Of a stretch of DNA of 64,000 nucleotides, positions 34,363 to 44,650 are shown piece by piece (within the stretch, counting starts at the first letter, position 1; every line of letters starts with the position of its first letter). The position numbers and the translations under genes were made by a program. The stretch is from Chitinophaga sp. HK235 (GTDB lineage: Bacteria; Bacteroidota; Bacteroidia; Chitinophagales; Chitinophagaceae). Where the stretch lies: the NCBI RefSeq assembly GCF_018255755.1, contig NZ_CP073766.1, forward strand, positions 5,826,501 to 5,890,500, read 5' to 3'. The notes under the pieces were generated by a model that did not search any database, was not told where the DNA came from, and saw only the letters and a program-made list of their open reading frames with translations.

Positions 34363-37242
34363 TTAAATTCCCAGCTCCTTTTTGAGGAATCCGGCAGTAT
34401 GGCTGTCTTTACAGGTACTTACCTGTTCGGGTGTGCCTGTACAGAGGATGGTACCACCGCCTGCGCCGCCTTCGGGGCCCAGGTCTACGATGTAGTCGGC
34501 CATTTTGATCACATCGAGGTTGTGTTCAATGACCAGTATGGTATTGCCTCTGTCTACCAGTTTATTTAACACTTTGAGCAACAGCACGATATCCTGGAAG
34601 TGCAGCCCGGTGGTGGGTTCATCGAGGATATAGATGGTTTTGCCGGTATCTTTTTTAGATAGTTCGGTGGCCAGTTTTACGCGCTGGGCTTCACCGCCGG
34701 ACAAGGTAACGGCCGACTGGCCGAGGGTGATATATCCCAGTCCTACGTCCTGCAGTGTTTTGATTTTGCGGTGTATCCATGGCACGGCCTGGAAAAACTC
34801 CACTGCTTCATCAACAGTCATGTCCAGCACATCGGAGATGGATTTGCCTTTATAGCGGATCTCCAGTGTTTCCCGGTTGTAGCGGCGGCCATTGCATTTT
34901 TCGCAGTGAACGTATACATCGGGGAGGAAGTTCATTTCGATGACACGCATGCCACCGCCTTCACAAACATCACAGCGGCCTGTTTTTACGTTGAAAGAGA
35001 AACGGCCGGCATTATAGCCCCGGATCTTAGCTTCCGGTACGGAGGCGAAGAGGGTGCGGATATCGGTAAAGAAACCGCAGTAGGTGGCCGGGTTGCTGCG
35101 GGGCGTACGGCCGATAGGTGACTGGTCTATCTCTATCACCTTGTCGATATGTTCCAGGCCTTTGATGCTTTTATAGGGCATCGGTACGGCTTTGGAATCG
35201 TAGGCATGTTTGGAGAGAATGGGATAGAGCGTTTCGTTGATCAGGGTGGATTTACCACTACCGGAAACGCCGGTCACACAGATGAAAGTGCCGAGTGGCA
35301 GTTTCAGGTTGACATTCTTCAGATTGTTGCCGGTGGCGCCTTTCAGCTCCAGGCTGTTGCCGCTGCCTTTGCGGCGTTGGGCGGGTATTTCCACGGCGCG
35401 TTTTCCATTGAGGTAGCCGGCAGTGGGTGTGTTGAGCTTAAGGATCTGGGCAGGGGTACCCTGGGCGATGATCTGGCCACCGTGTTTACCGGCGCCAGGG
35501 CCGATGTCTACCAGGTGGTCGGCATGGAGCATGATGTCTTTGTCGTGTTCCACAACGATCACGGTGTTGCCCATTTCACGCAGGTTGCGCAGGGCATCGA
35601 TGAGCTGCATGTTGTCGCGCTGATGGAGGCCGATGCTGGGCTCATCCAGGATATAGGTGATGCCCATGAGCTGGGAGCCTATCTGGGTGGCCAGGCGGAT
35701 ACGCTGCGATTCTCCGCCGCTGAGTGTGCGGGTGGGCCTGTTGAGTGTGAGGTAGTTAAGACCTACATTCAGCAGGAAGCCCAGACGTTCACGAATCTCT
35801 TTCAGGATATCCTTGGCGATAGCGTTTTGTTTTTTCTCGAGGCGGTCTTCGATGTTGGCAAACCATTCAAACAGATGGTTGAGGTCCATGTTGCCCAGCT
35901 CGGAAATATTTTTCTCGTCTATTTTAAAGAACAGGCTTTCTTTTTTGAGTCGGGTGCCGTTACATTCCGGGCAGGTGCTGAGGGCCATAAAACCTTCTGC
36001 CCAGCTGCGCACATGATCGGAGGTGGTGCTGTTGAAATAACGGCGTACCGTGTTCACCACCCCTTCAAACTCGGTGGAATACTTGGTGGTGTCTGAGTTT
36101 TCATCGAAGGAAAGGTCTACTTCCAGTTTACCGTTTTCATCGCCAAACAGCAGTACGTTCATGGCTTTCTCCGAGATGGCGGAGATAGGGCCGGTGAGGG
36201 AGAACTTATATTTTTTTGCCAGCTGCTGCACCTGTTTGTAGGTGAAGGTGTCTCTGGCTTCTCCCAGTGGTTTAAGTCCGCCTTCTTCCAGGGATATGCT
36301 GGCATCAGGGATGATGCTGTCCATATCGATCTGATAGATGCTGCCGAGGCCTTTACAGCGCGGGCAGGCACCATAGGGTGAGTTGAAGGAGAAGGTGTTG
36401 GGAGATGGTTCTTCGTAGGAGATACCGGTATCTTCACACATCAACTGTTTGCTGTACTGACTAACCTTATTGGTGTCGTGGTCCATTACAAACATGAGGC
36501 CTTTGCCCATGGTGAGCGCTTTCTGCACACTCTGGCTGATACGGGTGCGGGCATCTTCCTGTACCTGTACCCTGTCTATCACCAGTTCGATGTCGTGGAT
36601 TTTGTAGCGGTCTACCTGCATCCTTTCTTTAAGGTCCAGGATTTCACCATCTACTCTTACTTTAAGATATCCCTGTTTGCGTACCTGTTCAAACAGCTCG
36701 CGGTAGTGACCTTTACGGCCGCGTACCATGGGCGCGAGGATGACGAGTTTCTTTTTCGGATAGTGCTTGAACAGATGTTCGAGGATTTCTTCTTCCGAGA
36801 AACGCGTCATGCGTTTGTTGGTATTGTAGGAATATGCCAGTCCCGCGCGGGCGTAGAGCAGACGCAGGAAGTCATAGATTTCCGTGATAGTGCCTACAGT
36901 AGAACGGGGATTTTTATTGGTCGTTTTCTGTTCTATTGAAATAACGGGAGAGAGACCGGTGATTTTATCCACATCGGGTCTTTCCATGTCGCCGATAAAC
37001 TGACGGGCATAAGCGGAAAAACTTTCCATATATCGGCGTTGTCCTTCAGCGTATATGGTATCAAAAGCGAGAGAGGATTTCCCGCTTCCGCTGATGCCGG
37101 TGATTACCACCAGCTTATTTTTGGGCAACTGCAGGTCGAGGTTTTTCAGGTTATGCTCCCGTGCGCCAAATACTTCAATCTGGTCATCTGGCATGATTTC
37201 CGGGACGGGGGCAGCGGTTACATTCTCTTTTTTCTTTGCCAT
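34363..37242 (-). CDS. uvrA: Excinuclease ABC subunit UvrA
   Basis: 959 residues, close to the usual 940-960. Two ABC cassettes: GISGSGKSSLAFDTIYAEGQRRY near the N-terminus and GVSGSGKSTLINETLY near residue 650. Signature LSGGESQRIRLATQIG and LSGGEAQRVKLATEL. Zinc-finger cysteines are seen as CPRCKGLG, CPECNGTRL, CDVCEGGGMR and CEKCNGRRY. It recognises DNA damage with UvrB in nucleotide excision repair. The first residues (KKKENVTAAPVPEIMPDDQIEVFG) form a short N-terminal extension. Confidence 0.98.
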   Translation of the reverse strand: MAKKKENVTAAPVPEIMPDDQIEVFGAREHNLKNLDLQLPKNKLVVITGISGSGKSSLAFDTIYAEGQRRYMESFSAYARQFIGDMERPDVDKITGLSPVISIEQKTTNKNPRSTVGTITEIYDFLRLLYARAGLAYSYNTNKRMTRFSEEEILEHLFKHYPKKKLVILAPMVRGRKGHYRELFEQVRKQGYLKVRVDGEILDLKERMQVDRYKIHDIELVIDRVQVQEDARTRISQSVQKALTMGKGLMFVMDHDTNKVSQYSKQLMCEDTGISYEEPSPNTFSFNSPYGACPRCKGLGSIYQIDMDSIIPDASISLEEGGLKPLGEARDTFTYKQVQQLAKKYKFSLTGPISAISEKAMNVLLFGDENGKLEVDLSFDENSDTTKYSTEFEGVVNTVRRYFNSTTSDHVRSWAEGFMALSTCPECNGTRLKKESLFFKIDEKNISELGNMDLNHLFEWFANIEDRLEKKQNAIAKDILKEIRERLGFLLNVGLNYLTLNRPTRTLSGGESQRIRLATQIGSQLMGITYILDEPSIGLHQRDNMQLIDALRNLREMGNTVIVVEHDKDIMLHADHLVDIGPGAGKHGGQIIAQGTPAQILKLNTPTAGYLNGKRAVEIPAQRRKGSGNSLELKGATGNNLKNVNLKLPLGTFICVTGVSGSGKSTLINETLYPILSKHAYDSKAVPMPYKSIKGLEHIDKVIEIDQSPIGRTPRSNPATYCGFFTDIRTLFASVPEAKIRGYNAGRFSFNVKTGRCDVCEGGGMRVIEMNFLPDVYVHCEKCNGRRYNRETLEIRYKGKSISDVLDMTVDEAVEFFQAVPWIHRKIKTLQDVGLGYITLGQSAVTLSGGEAQRVKLATELSKKDTGKTIYILDEPTTGLHFQDIVLLLKVLNKLVDRGNTILVIEHNLDVIKMADYIVDLGPEGGAGGGTILCTGTPEQVSTCKDSHTAGFLKKELGI

Positions 37243-37403
37243 AATATTAAAGTACTAAGCTACGGGATAATTACGAATTCCTCATGACGAATTAGCATGT
37301 ATGGGCGGAGGTATTTTGTCTTTTTCAGGCTTGTACTGGTTATGCTGATTTTAATTTTTTTCGGGAGATGCTGAACACGGATGCTGACAAAGGGATATAA
37401 AAA

Positions 37404-37441
37404 AGATCAGCGAAGACCTCTCTGTGGAGATCTTCGCTGAC
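37404..37441 (-). terminator. Terminator of fabF
   Basis: Stem TCAGCGAAGA / TCTTCGCTGA with a partly paired inner section. Read on the minus strand it is followed by a run of six T. It lies 27 nt past the fabF stop. Confidence 0.85.
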
Positions 37442-37467
37442 AGTTATGTTTCAGGCAGCAGGGCTGC

Positions 37468-38730
37468 TTATTTGGTGTATTTTTTAAATACTACGATGGC
37501 ATTGTGTCCACCGAAGCCGAAAGTGTTGCTCATGGCTACATTCACGGTGCGGTTCTGTGCTTTGCCGAGGGTGAGATTCAGGTTGGTAGGGATACCTTCG
37601 CCCAGTACAGTAGTGTTGATGGTAGGCGGAATGATATCTTCCTGAGTAGCTTTGATACAAGCGATGGCCTCGATAGCACCGGCAGCACCGAGCAGGTGGC
37701 CTGTCATGGATTTGGTGGCGCTGATGTTCAGCTTTTCAGCGTGTTCACCAAATGCAGCTACGATGGCTTTCAGCTCGCTCACGTCACCTACCGGTGTGGA
37801 GGTGGTGTGGGAGTTGATATAGTCTACATCAGCAGTTGTCAGACCGGCATCTTCCAGGGCTTGTTCCATACCCAGTCTGGCGCCGAGGCCTTCGGGGTGG
37901 GTAGCTGTGAGGTGGTAGGCATCGCAGGTCATGGCACCGCCGATCATTTCACCATAGATGGTAGCACCTCTGGCGATAGCGTGTTCATATTCTTCCAGTA
38001 CGATAGCACCGGCACCTTCGCCCATTACAAAGCCATCACGTTCTGTGTCGAAAGGACGGGAAGCATGTTCTGGCTCTTCGTTGCGGGTAGACAGTGCTTT
38101 CAGCGCGTTAAAACCTGCAATACCGGCACGGGTAACAGGAGCTTCAGAGCCACCAGTCACGATTACGTTGGCTTTACCCAGACGGATGTAGTTGAAAGCA
38201 TCCACCAGTGCGCTGGTAGAAGATGCGCAGGCAGATACGGTACAGAAGTTAACGCCCATGAAACCGTATTTCATGGCGATCTGGCCGGCTGCGATGTCGC
38301 AAATCAGCTTGGGAATAAAGAACGGGTTGAATTTAGGTACAAAGTTAGCTGCTGCAAATTCAACGATCTGTTCTTCGAACGTGAGCATACCTCCGTTGCC
38401 GGAAGCCCAGATCACGCCTATTTTGGTTTTATCGATACCTTCTTTTTCGAGGCCTGCGTCCGCAACCGCTTCGTGTGCAGCTGCCATAGCGTACTGCGTG
38501 AAGTTGTCCATTTTGCGGGCTTCTTTCTTTTCCATGTATTTCTCTACATCAAATCCTTTGACTTCACAGGCAAATTTGGTTTTGAACTCTGTGGTGTCAA
38601 ATTTAGTGATGGGCCCGGCGCCACTCACGCCAGCCTTCAAATTGCTCCAAAAAGAATTTACATCATTCCCGATAGGTGTCAGTGCCCCTAAGCCGGTAAC
38701 CACAACCCTTTTCAGTGTAACAGTACGCAT
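37468..38730 (-). CDS. fabF: Beta-ketoacyl-ACP synthase II
   Basis: 420 residues starting RTVTLKRVVVTGLGALTPIGND. The Cys-His-His triad is present: Cys in VSACASSTSALVDAF, His in YINSHTTSTPVGD and His in SMTGHLLGAAG. It extends acyl-ACP with malonyl-ACP in fatty acid synthesis, and KAS II is the family responsible for temperature-dependent chain length. The usual acpP neighbour is not upstream (387 bp of non-coding DNA precede the gene). It is a single-gene unit with its own terminator. Confidence 0.96.
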   Translation of the reverse strand: MRTVTLKRVVVTGLGALTPIGNDVNSFWSNLKAGVSGAGPITKFDTTEFKTKFACEVKGFDVEKYMEKKEARKMDNFTQYAMAAAHEAVADAGLEKEGIDKTKIGVIWASGNGGMLTFEEQIVEFAAANFVPKFNPFFIPKLICDIAAGQIAMKYGFMGVNFCTVSACASSTSALVDAFNYIRLGKANVIVTGGSEAPVTRAGIAGFNALKALSTRNEEPEHASRPFDTERDGFVMGEGAGAIVLEEYEHAIARGATIYGEMIGGAMTCDAYHLTATHPEGLGARLGMEQALEDAGLTTADVDYINSHTTSTPVGDVSELKAIVAAFGEHAEKLNISATKSMTGHLLGAAGAIEAIACIKATQEDIIPPTINTTVLGEGIPTNLNLTLGKAQNRTVNVAMSNTFGFGGHNAIVVFKKYTK

Positions 38731-39117
38731 ATTTTTTACTTTAATAAAAAAAGTTAGAGCGCAAATTTAGTTACTTATTGTTATAGATAAGCATATTCAT
38801 TAAGATTATATAACATAACTTTCCATTTTGCAGGTAGAGATCAATACTGTGGCGGATTTGGGCTGTCAGAACTTATGCCGGGAAAGCAAAAAGTGTTATA
38901 GAGTGTTAACATTTTCTGCCGGGCAAGGGGAAAAAGCACATGAAAGAACCCTTGACCGGCTACCTCCAACCGGAAGGGGCAGCTGTCTGTTCGTCCGGTA
39001 GCGCTGTTGACAAGAAGAAATCTCCGGATCATACCAGTATCTCATAAAGATTTCATGATAAGTATGAAAAAGCCGGAAAATAATATTTAATATCGCATAT
39101 ACACTTGTGCCATACTG
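38731..39117. other. Intergenic region between fabF and the sigma factor gene
   Basis: 387 bp with divergent genes on both sides, so it should hold promoters for both. I see no exact TTG/TAnnTTTG pair, no hairpin and no open frame that looks coding. Confidence 0.6.
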
Positions 39118-39690
39118 ATGACAGGTCAACCAAATAAAGATATTTTGTGGATGGAGCGTCTGCGGGAGGATGATGCGGCTGCATTTACCGAAATCTATGA
39201 GGCTTACCGTGAAAAGCTGCTGGCAGTGGCTTTTAACAGGCTGTCCGACATACAGGCAGCAGAAGATATCGTACAGGACGTATTCGCCAGCCTCTGGAAC
39301 CAACGGCATAACCGGCAGATCAACAATGCCGGTGCCTATCTGGCCACGGCCGTAAAATATAAGATTCTGGACCGTTTCCGCCGGGAACAGCTGCTGCGTC
39401 AGTACCAGGAGGTTTACAGCACCAACATACCTGTGAACGTTGCAGAACCGGAAATGACCTACCAGTATAAACATATCCTGCAACTCCTGCAGGAAGAAGT
39501 GAACAAACTCCCGGAAAAATGCCAGCTGATATTCCGCTACAGCCGTGAACAGGGCATGCCGGTAAAAGAAATCGCACAAACACTGAATATCTCCAGTAAA
39601 ACTGTGGAAAACCAGCTCACAAAGGCTTTGCGCCAGCTGAAAGGTAGCATCAGACACTTATTTTCCATATTTTTCTCCTTTTTTTTCTGA
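39118..39690 (+). CDS. ECF RNA polymerase sigma factor
   Basis: 190 residues. Region 2 (FTEIYEAYREKLLAVAFNRLSDIQAAEDIVQDVFASLWNQR) and region 4 (LPEKCQLIFRYSREQGMPVKEIAQTLNISSKTVENQLTKALRQL) are clear, without region 3. It belongs to the Bacteroidota ECF group that works with FecR-like anti-sigma factors. The FecR gene starts 53 bp downstream. The C-terminal tail (HLFSIFFSFFF) is unusually Phe-rich. It should turn on the downstream susC/susD pair when the glycan signal is sensed. Confidence 0.95.
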   Translation: MTGQPNKDILWMERLREDDAAAFTEIYEAYREKLLAVAFNRLSDIQAAEDIVQDVFASLWNQRHNRQINNAGAYLATAVKYKILDRFRREQLLRQYQEVYSTNIPVNVAEPEMTYQYKHILQLLQEEVNKLPEKCQLIFRYSREQGMPVKEIAQTLNISSKTVENQLTKALRQLKGSIRHLFSIFFSFFF

Positions 39691-39742
39691 ACGACGTAGG
39701 GGATTGTTTCCAGTTGTTCGACTCATCAGTGTAATTACCGTT

Positions 39743-40879
39743 ATGAAAGTAAACCAGGATCTATTAAACGCTATAGAGAAGTATCTGCGTGGCGAAGCCT
39801 CCGCAGAGGAACGTGCGTTGGTAAATCAATGGTACCACTCCTTCAGCGACGAGCAGGTGAACATCCCCGCTGCTACCGGTTTTGACAAAGAAGAAATTTT
39901 CGACAGAATACAGGGAAACCTGCAGGAACTGGTTCAGCAGCCAGCACCTTCCCGCGGCAAAGTTCGCAGGCTGTGGCTGAAACGTACAGCTGTAGCGGCC
40001 GGAGTTGCCCTTGTGCTAGGCGCAGGACTATGGTGGCTACGGATATCCAAAAACGCGGCCCCATCTCAGCTTGCAGCCACACAAACCCCGTCACCGGTGA
40101 TGCCGGGAAGCAACAAGGCCATACTGGTACTGGACGATGGCAGCACCATGACCCTGAACGACAGCCTGCAGGCAGCTATTGGCAATGCCCAGGTAAACGG
40201 AAAGTCCCTGGTATACACGCCGGAGAATAATCAGAACAGTGCAATACAGTACAATACCCTGAAAACACCACAGGGCGGCCAGTTTGCAGTAGTACTGCCT
40301 GATGGTAGTAAAGCATGGCTTAATGCTGCCAGCTCATTGAAATACCCTACCAGCTTTAATGGACAGCAACGTACCGTGGAACTGAGCGGGGAAGCCTATT
40401 TCGAAATTGCACCAGATCAAAATAAGCCCTTCATCGTCCAGGTAAATAATATGAAAGTGCAGGTACTGGGTACCTCCTTCAATATCATGGCTTACCCCGA
40501 GGAGAAGAGCATCAAAACAACACTGATAACAGGCGCCGTCAACGTGACCAACGGCCATGCCTCCAAACAGTTGTCACCAGGACAGCAGGCTGCTTCAGAT
40601 AGTAGTCAGCAGTTGACTATCACCCAGGCCGATGTGAATGCAGTGATAGCCTGGAAAGAGGGGAAATTCGAATTTACCGGAGAAGCAATTGATGTGGCGC
40701 TAAGGCAACTGGCAAGATGGTACGACCTTCAGCTGCAGTTTGAAGATGGTATCCCTGAGGAACATCTCAGCGCGGTATTCCCACGCAACACCAGCCTGGA
40801 AAACATTATCAGAATGCTGGAACTGAGTGGCATCCACTGTAAGCTGAACGACCGCAGACTGATAGTCAGCAGGAATTAA
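39743..40879 (+). CDS. FecR-family anti-sigma factor
   Basis: 378 residues from MKVNQDLLNAIEKYLRG (39743). The cytoplasmic N-terminal part (SAEERALVNQWYHSF) leads to a membrane segment (TAVAAGVALVLGAGLWWL). The periplasmic FecR domain has QGGQFAVVLPDGSKAWLNAASSLKYPTSF and VELSGEAYFEIAPDQNKPFIV. The C-terminal DUF4974/STN-like domain is EFTGEAIDVALRQLARWYDL with FPRNTSLENIIRMLELS. It holds the sigma factor and releases it on contact with the SusC STN domain. It lies between the sigma gene and susC, the usual order. Confidence 0.94.
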   Translation: MKVNQDLLNAIEKYLRGEASAEERALVNQWYHSFSDEQVNIPAATGFDKEEIFDRIQGNLQELVQQPAPSRGKVRRLWLKRTAVAAGVALVLGAGLWWLRISKNAAPSQLAATQTPSPVMPGSNKAILVLDDGSTMTLNDSLQAAIGNAQVNGKSLVYTPENNQNSAIQYNTLKTPQGGQFAVVLPDGSKAWLNAASSLKYPTSFNGQQRTVELSGEAYFEIAPDQNKPFIVQVNNMKVQVLGTSFNIMAYPEEKSIKTTLITGAVNVTNGHASKQLSPGQQAASDSSQQLTITQADVNAVIAWKEGKFEFTGEAIDVALRQLARWYDLQLQFEDGIPEEHLSAVFPRNTSLENIIRMLELSGIHCKLNDRRLIVSRN

Positions 40880-40967
40880 TCATTCATTATATCGACAGTA
40901 AAAAACCAGTAATCTAAATCCAAAATGTAAGCAGAACAATGAAAAAACCATTTTAAAAGCCAGACGT

Positions 40968-40992
40968 CAATCGGGTTAAGGGTTTCCGATTG
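40968..40992 (+). promoter_or_regulatory. Small hairpin in the leader of the sigma-controlled susC
   Basis: CAATCGG / CCGATTG, 7 bp with an 11-nt loop and no T-run, 54 bp before the susC start. It is not a classical terminator; it could be a leader structure. Weak. Confidence 0.25.
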
Positions 40993-41045
40993 TCATAACT
41001 AATCTATTCCGATACCGATAACATTTCACCAAACACATGTGATGT

Positions 41046-44000
41046 ATGAGTTCTCCTCACTACAATGGGACTTCGTATGCCCAAAAATTCACTTTTTTCA
41101 AGACATTCCGGGTATTCAGGCTGATACTCCTGCTGGTATTCCTTTCCCTGCAGGTGGCCGCACTCGGTTATTCCCAGACATTAACATTGCATCAGCGTAA
41201 TGCTACGCTTGCACAGGTCTTTAAAAGTATTACCCAGCAAACGGGTTACAATTTTATGTACCGCGATGAAATGCTTTCCAAAGCACAGCGTGTTACTGTT
41301 TCTCTCACCAATGTGGATTTAAAATCAGCATTGGATGCCTGTTTCTCCGGGCAGCCCCTCACTTATTCCATTGTGGATAAAGTGATTGTGGTAGATACCA
41401 GAAAAGAAAAAATGCAGTTGACAGCAGTGCAGGACGTGGATCTGCGCGGACGCATTGTAAACGATAAAGGTGAAGCCCTCCCCGGAGCTTCCGTTGTCCT
41501 GAAAGGCACCACCAAACGCGCGATGACAGATGAGAAAGGAGAATTTATGATTAAAGATGCAGATCCTGCCAATGCCATACTGGTAGTGGATTATATTGGA
41601 TTTGAAAGACAGGAGGTAAATCTGCAAGGCCGTTCATCCGTTACCGTTACCCTGAAACAGAAAAATGCAGATCTCACTGACGTGGTAGTAGTTGGATATG
41701 CAACACAAAAAAGAGTGAACCTCACCGGTGCTGTGGCCACTGTTACCAGTAAAAGCCTGGAAAACCGCCCGGTTACCAACGTGTCCAGCGCATTAGCCGG
41801 ATTAAGCCCCGGGCTGCAGGTCCGTCAGAGTTCCGGTAAACCCGGCTCTGATGGCGCCACCATCCGCGTTCGTGGTGTGGGTACACTCAACAACAGCGAT
41901 CCGCTGGTCGTGATTGATGGTATCATCGGTAGCATGGATGCCGTAAACCCGACAGATATAGAGAGTATCTCTGTGCTCAAAGATGCGGCCTCCTCTTCTA
42001 TCTACGGTACCCTGGCTGCAAACGGTGTAATCCTCATCACCACCAAAAAGGGCAGCCGCAACCGCACGACTGTTACCTACAGTGGTACCCTGTCTACTGT
42101 ACAGCCCAGCAACCTGCCCAAGTTTGTCAACGACTATGTGCGTTACATGAAGCTCTACAACGAGAGTGCCCGCAACCTCGGACAGGCAGAACTGTTTAAG
42201 CAGCAGACCATCGATACCTGGAACAATGCCAACGCTCACCCCGATGATCTGAATGCAGCAGGTATCCCCAACTCCGTGGTATATGCCAATACAGACTGGG
42301 CTAATACCGTATTTAAGCACAATGTGCTGCAACAGCATAACGTTTCCGTTGCCGGCGGTGGAGAAAAATCCACCTTCCTGGTTTCCGCGGGCTACCAGAA
42401 CAACCCCGGAACGATGGACCATACAGAAGCCAAACGTTATCAGATACGCCTCAACCTGGACAGCAAAATCAATCAGTTTATTACGGTTGGTACGCAAACG
42501 TTTGCAAGCCAGGAATTATTCGGACTGGGAAATACAGACAACGCCTTCAACTATCTCCGGCAGACAACACCGGGCGTGCCATCCATCTACCAGGGAAAAT
42601 ACGGATTCCCAACTGCCCTGGAAGAATCACAGACAGCCAATAACATCCTGTTATATCTTAATAACGTAGCAGGAAAAAATGTGCAGAACAGATTCAACTC
42701 CACCGTGTACGCCACACTCTCTATCCTCCGCGGACTGACATTTGAAACCAAATTCAACTACCAGACCCGTTTCCTGGATAAACAATTCCATGATGTTCCT
42801 TTTGCTAAATGGGACCTCTCCACCAACGTGGCCAAACAGCCGGCTGCCACACCAGACCAGCTCACCACCAGCGTGGATCACGCCAAAGAATTCACCACCA
42901 CCTTCGACAACGTATTGCGCTACAGCACACAGTTCAGAGGCGGACATGATTTTTCTGCACTCGTTGGTTATAACCAGAATTACTATTACTACAACCGTGA
43001 TGCTGCCACCAGGAAAGGCCTGATATCCGAAGAAGTGACCAACATTAACGTAGCCGGAAATACCAACAACGTATTTGAAGGTGCAGAATATGACAATGCG
43101 CTCCGCAGCTGGTTTGGCCGTATCAACTACGCCTACCGGAACAAATATCTGTTAGAGGCTAACCTCCGCTACGATGGCTCTTCCCGTTTTGCATCCGCGT
43201 CCCGTTGGGGTTATTATCCTTCTTTCTCTGCAGGATGGCGCCTCACAGAAGAAACATTCCTGAAAGATCTCCTGAAAGATTTCCAGCAACTGAAACTGCG
43301 TGGCTCCTGGGGTAAACTGGGTAACAACGGCGGTGGCGACAGGTCTAGAGGCAACTACGACTATCAGACGCTCTACAACCAGGTGTATTATTCCTTTAAC
43401 AATACCGCTGTCAATGCATTGGCTGTTACCAAACTGGGTAACCCCGGTTTGCTCTGGGAAGCTACTGCTATCTCTGATATAGGACTGGATGCGACTTTAC
43501 TGAATAATGCGCTGAACGTCTCCATCGACTACTACAGCAAATCCACCAGCGGCATCATTACCACGCCGCCTATACCACTGACAGCGGGCAATGCCGACGC
43601 TCCTACTGTCAACACCGCTACAGTATCCAATAAGGGTATTGAACTGGTGGCCAGCTACAACCATAAATTCGGCGAGGTGGACATTACTGTTGGCGGTAAT
43701 TTCTCCTACAATAAAAATATCATCACATCGTATCGCGGCGCTTTCCAGGATGGTTATACCACTGATGCCAACGGTAACAAGGTATGGGCTTCCAATATCG
43801 GCAAGGTATCTTCCAATAATGGGAATAGATACAGGGTGGAAGGACACCAGATCGATGAGTATTATCTCAACAGACTGTATCAGGGTAATGGCTCCTATTT
43901 CAATGCAGATGGCAGCGTGAATATCAATGGTGGTCCTAAAGACGGTATGATCCGGTCAACGAAAGATATGGACTGGCTGAAAGCTATGATGGCCGCTGGT

Positions 44001-44633
44001 TATACCTTCCTGCCTGCTCAGGGCGCCGACAAAGGAAAAATCTGGTATGGTGACCTGATTTATGCTGATACCAATGGTGATGGCATTTATGGCAACAACT
44101 ACGACAGGACCTTCACCGGTACCAGTGGCACGCCTAAATACAACTACGGGTTTAACTTCAGCGCATCCTGGAAAGGAATATACCTCAACATGATCTGGGC
44201 CGGAAGTGCCGGTATGCAGTATTACTACAACGACCGCGGATATTTAAGTTCTGTCACTACCGCCGGTAATGCGATCGGACTGGATGTGGCCAATGATCAC
44301 TACTATTACAACGACGCTAATCCTGCTGATCCGGCCAACAATATCAACGGTAAGTACCCTCGTCTGAAACTGAATACAGATCCGCAGAACAGTCTGGATA
44401 ACAATTTCTATCTCTACAATGCCTCTTACCTGAAATTAAAGAACGTGCAGATCGGTTACCAGATTCCGGACCGTCTTACCAAACGTGCCGCTATCAGCAA
44501 AGCTATTGTGTATGTGAGTGGAGAAAACCTGCTGACGATTACGAGATATCCCGGCCTTGATCCGGAAATCGGCGCCAGCGTTGGGTATCCAACCATGAAG
44601 CAGTATGCATTGGGCCTTAATGTTACTTTCTAG
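41046..44633 (+). CDS. SusC/RagA TonB-dependent transporter with N-terminal STN signalling domain
   Basis: 1195 residues. A signal region (FRLILLLVFLSLQVAALGYS) is followed by an STN domain (TLTLHQRNATLAQVFKSI, MYRDEMLSKAQRVTVSL) at about residues 45-120. Then come the CarboxypepD_reg domain (DLRGRIVNDKGEALPGASVVLKG), the plug (PTDIESISVLKDAASSSIYG) and the barrel ending KQYALGLNVTF. The STN domain contacts FecR, linking substrate import to sigma release. With sigma, FecR and SusD genes in a row this is a complete trans-envelope signalling utilisation locus. No hydrolase gene lies in the same cluster. Confidence 0.97.
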   Translation: MSSPHYNGTSYAQKFTFFKTFRVFRLILLLVFLSLQVAALGYSQTLTLHQRNATLAQVFKSITQQTGYNFMYRDEMLSKAQRVTVSLTNVDLKSALDACFSGQPLTYSIVDKVIVVDTRKEKMQLTAVQDVDLRGRIVNDKGEALPGASVVLKGTTKRAMTDEKGEFMIKDADPANAILVVDYIGFERQEVNLQGRSSVTVTLKQKNADLTDVVVVGYATQKRVNLTGAVATVTSKSLENRPVTNVSSALAGLSPGLQVRQSSGKPGSDGATIRVRGVGTLNNSDPLVVIDGIIGSMDAVNPTDIESISVLKDAASSSIYGTLAANGVILITTKKGSRNRTTVTYSGTLSTVQPSNLPKFVNDYVRYMKLYNESARNLGQAELFKQQTIDTWNNANAHPDDLNAAGIPNSVVYANTDWANTVFKHNVLQQHNVSVAGGGEKSTFLVSAGYQNNPGTMDHTEAKRYQIRLNLDSKINQFITVGTQTFASQELFGLGNTDNAFNYLRQTTPGVPSIYQGKYGFPTALEESQTANNILLYLNNVAGKNVQNRFNSTVYATLSILRGLTFETKFNYQTRFLDKQFHDVPFAKWDLSTNVAKQPAATPDQLTTSVDHAKEFTTTFDNVLRYSTQFRGGHDFSALVGYNQNYYYYNRDAATRKGLISEEVTNINVAGNTNNVFEGAEYDNALRSWFGRINYAYRNKYLLEANLRYDGSSRFASASRWGYYPSFSAGWRLTEETFLKDLLKDFQQLKLRGSWGKLGNNGGGDRSRGNYDYQTLYNQVYYSFNNTAVNALAVTKLGNPGLLWEATAISDIGLDATLLNNALNVSIDYYSKSTSGIITTPPIPLTAGNADAPTVNTATVSNKGIELVASYNHKFGEVDITVGGNFSYNKNIITSYRGAFQDGYTTDANGNKVWASNIGKVSSNNGNRYRVEGHQIDEYYLNRLYQGNGSYFNADGSVNINGGPKDGMIRSTKDMDWLKAMMAAGYTFLPAQGADKGKIWYGDLIYADTNGDGIYGNNYDRTFTGTSGTPKYNYGFNFSASWKGIYLNMIWAGSAGMQYYYNDRGYLSSVTTAGNAIGLDVANDHYYYNDANPADPANNINGKYPRLKLNTDPQNSLDNNFYLYNASYLKLKNVQIGYQIPDRLTKRAAISKAIVYVSGENLLTITRYPGLDPEIGASVGYPTMKQYALGLNVTF

Positions 44634-44650
44634 TTCTTAAAAGTTAGTGT

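Noticed and set aside
37504..38691. A 395-codon open frame on the plus strand
   Set aside because: Antisense to fabF with its full Cys-His-His triad.
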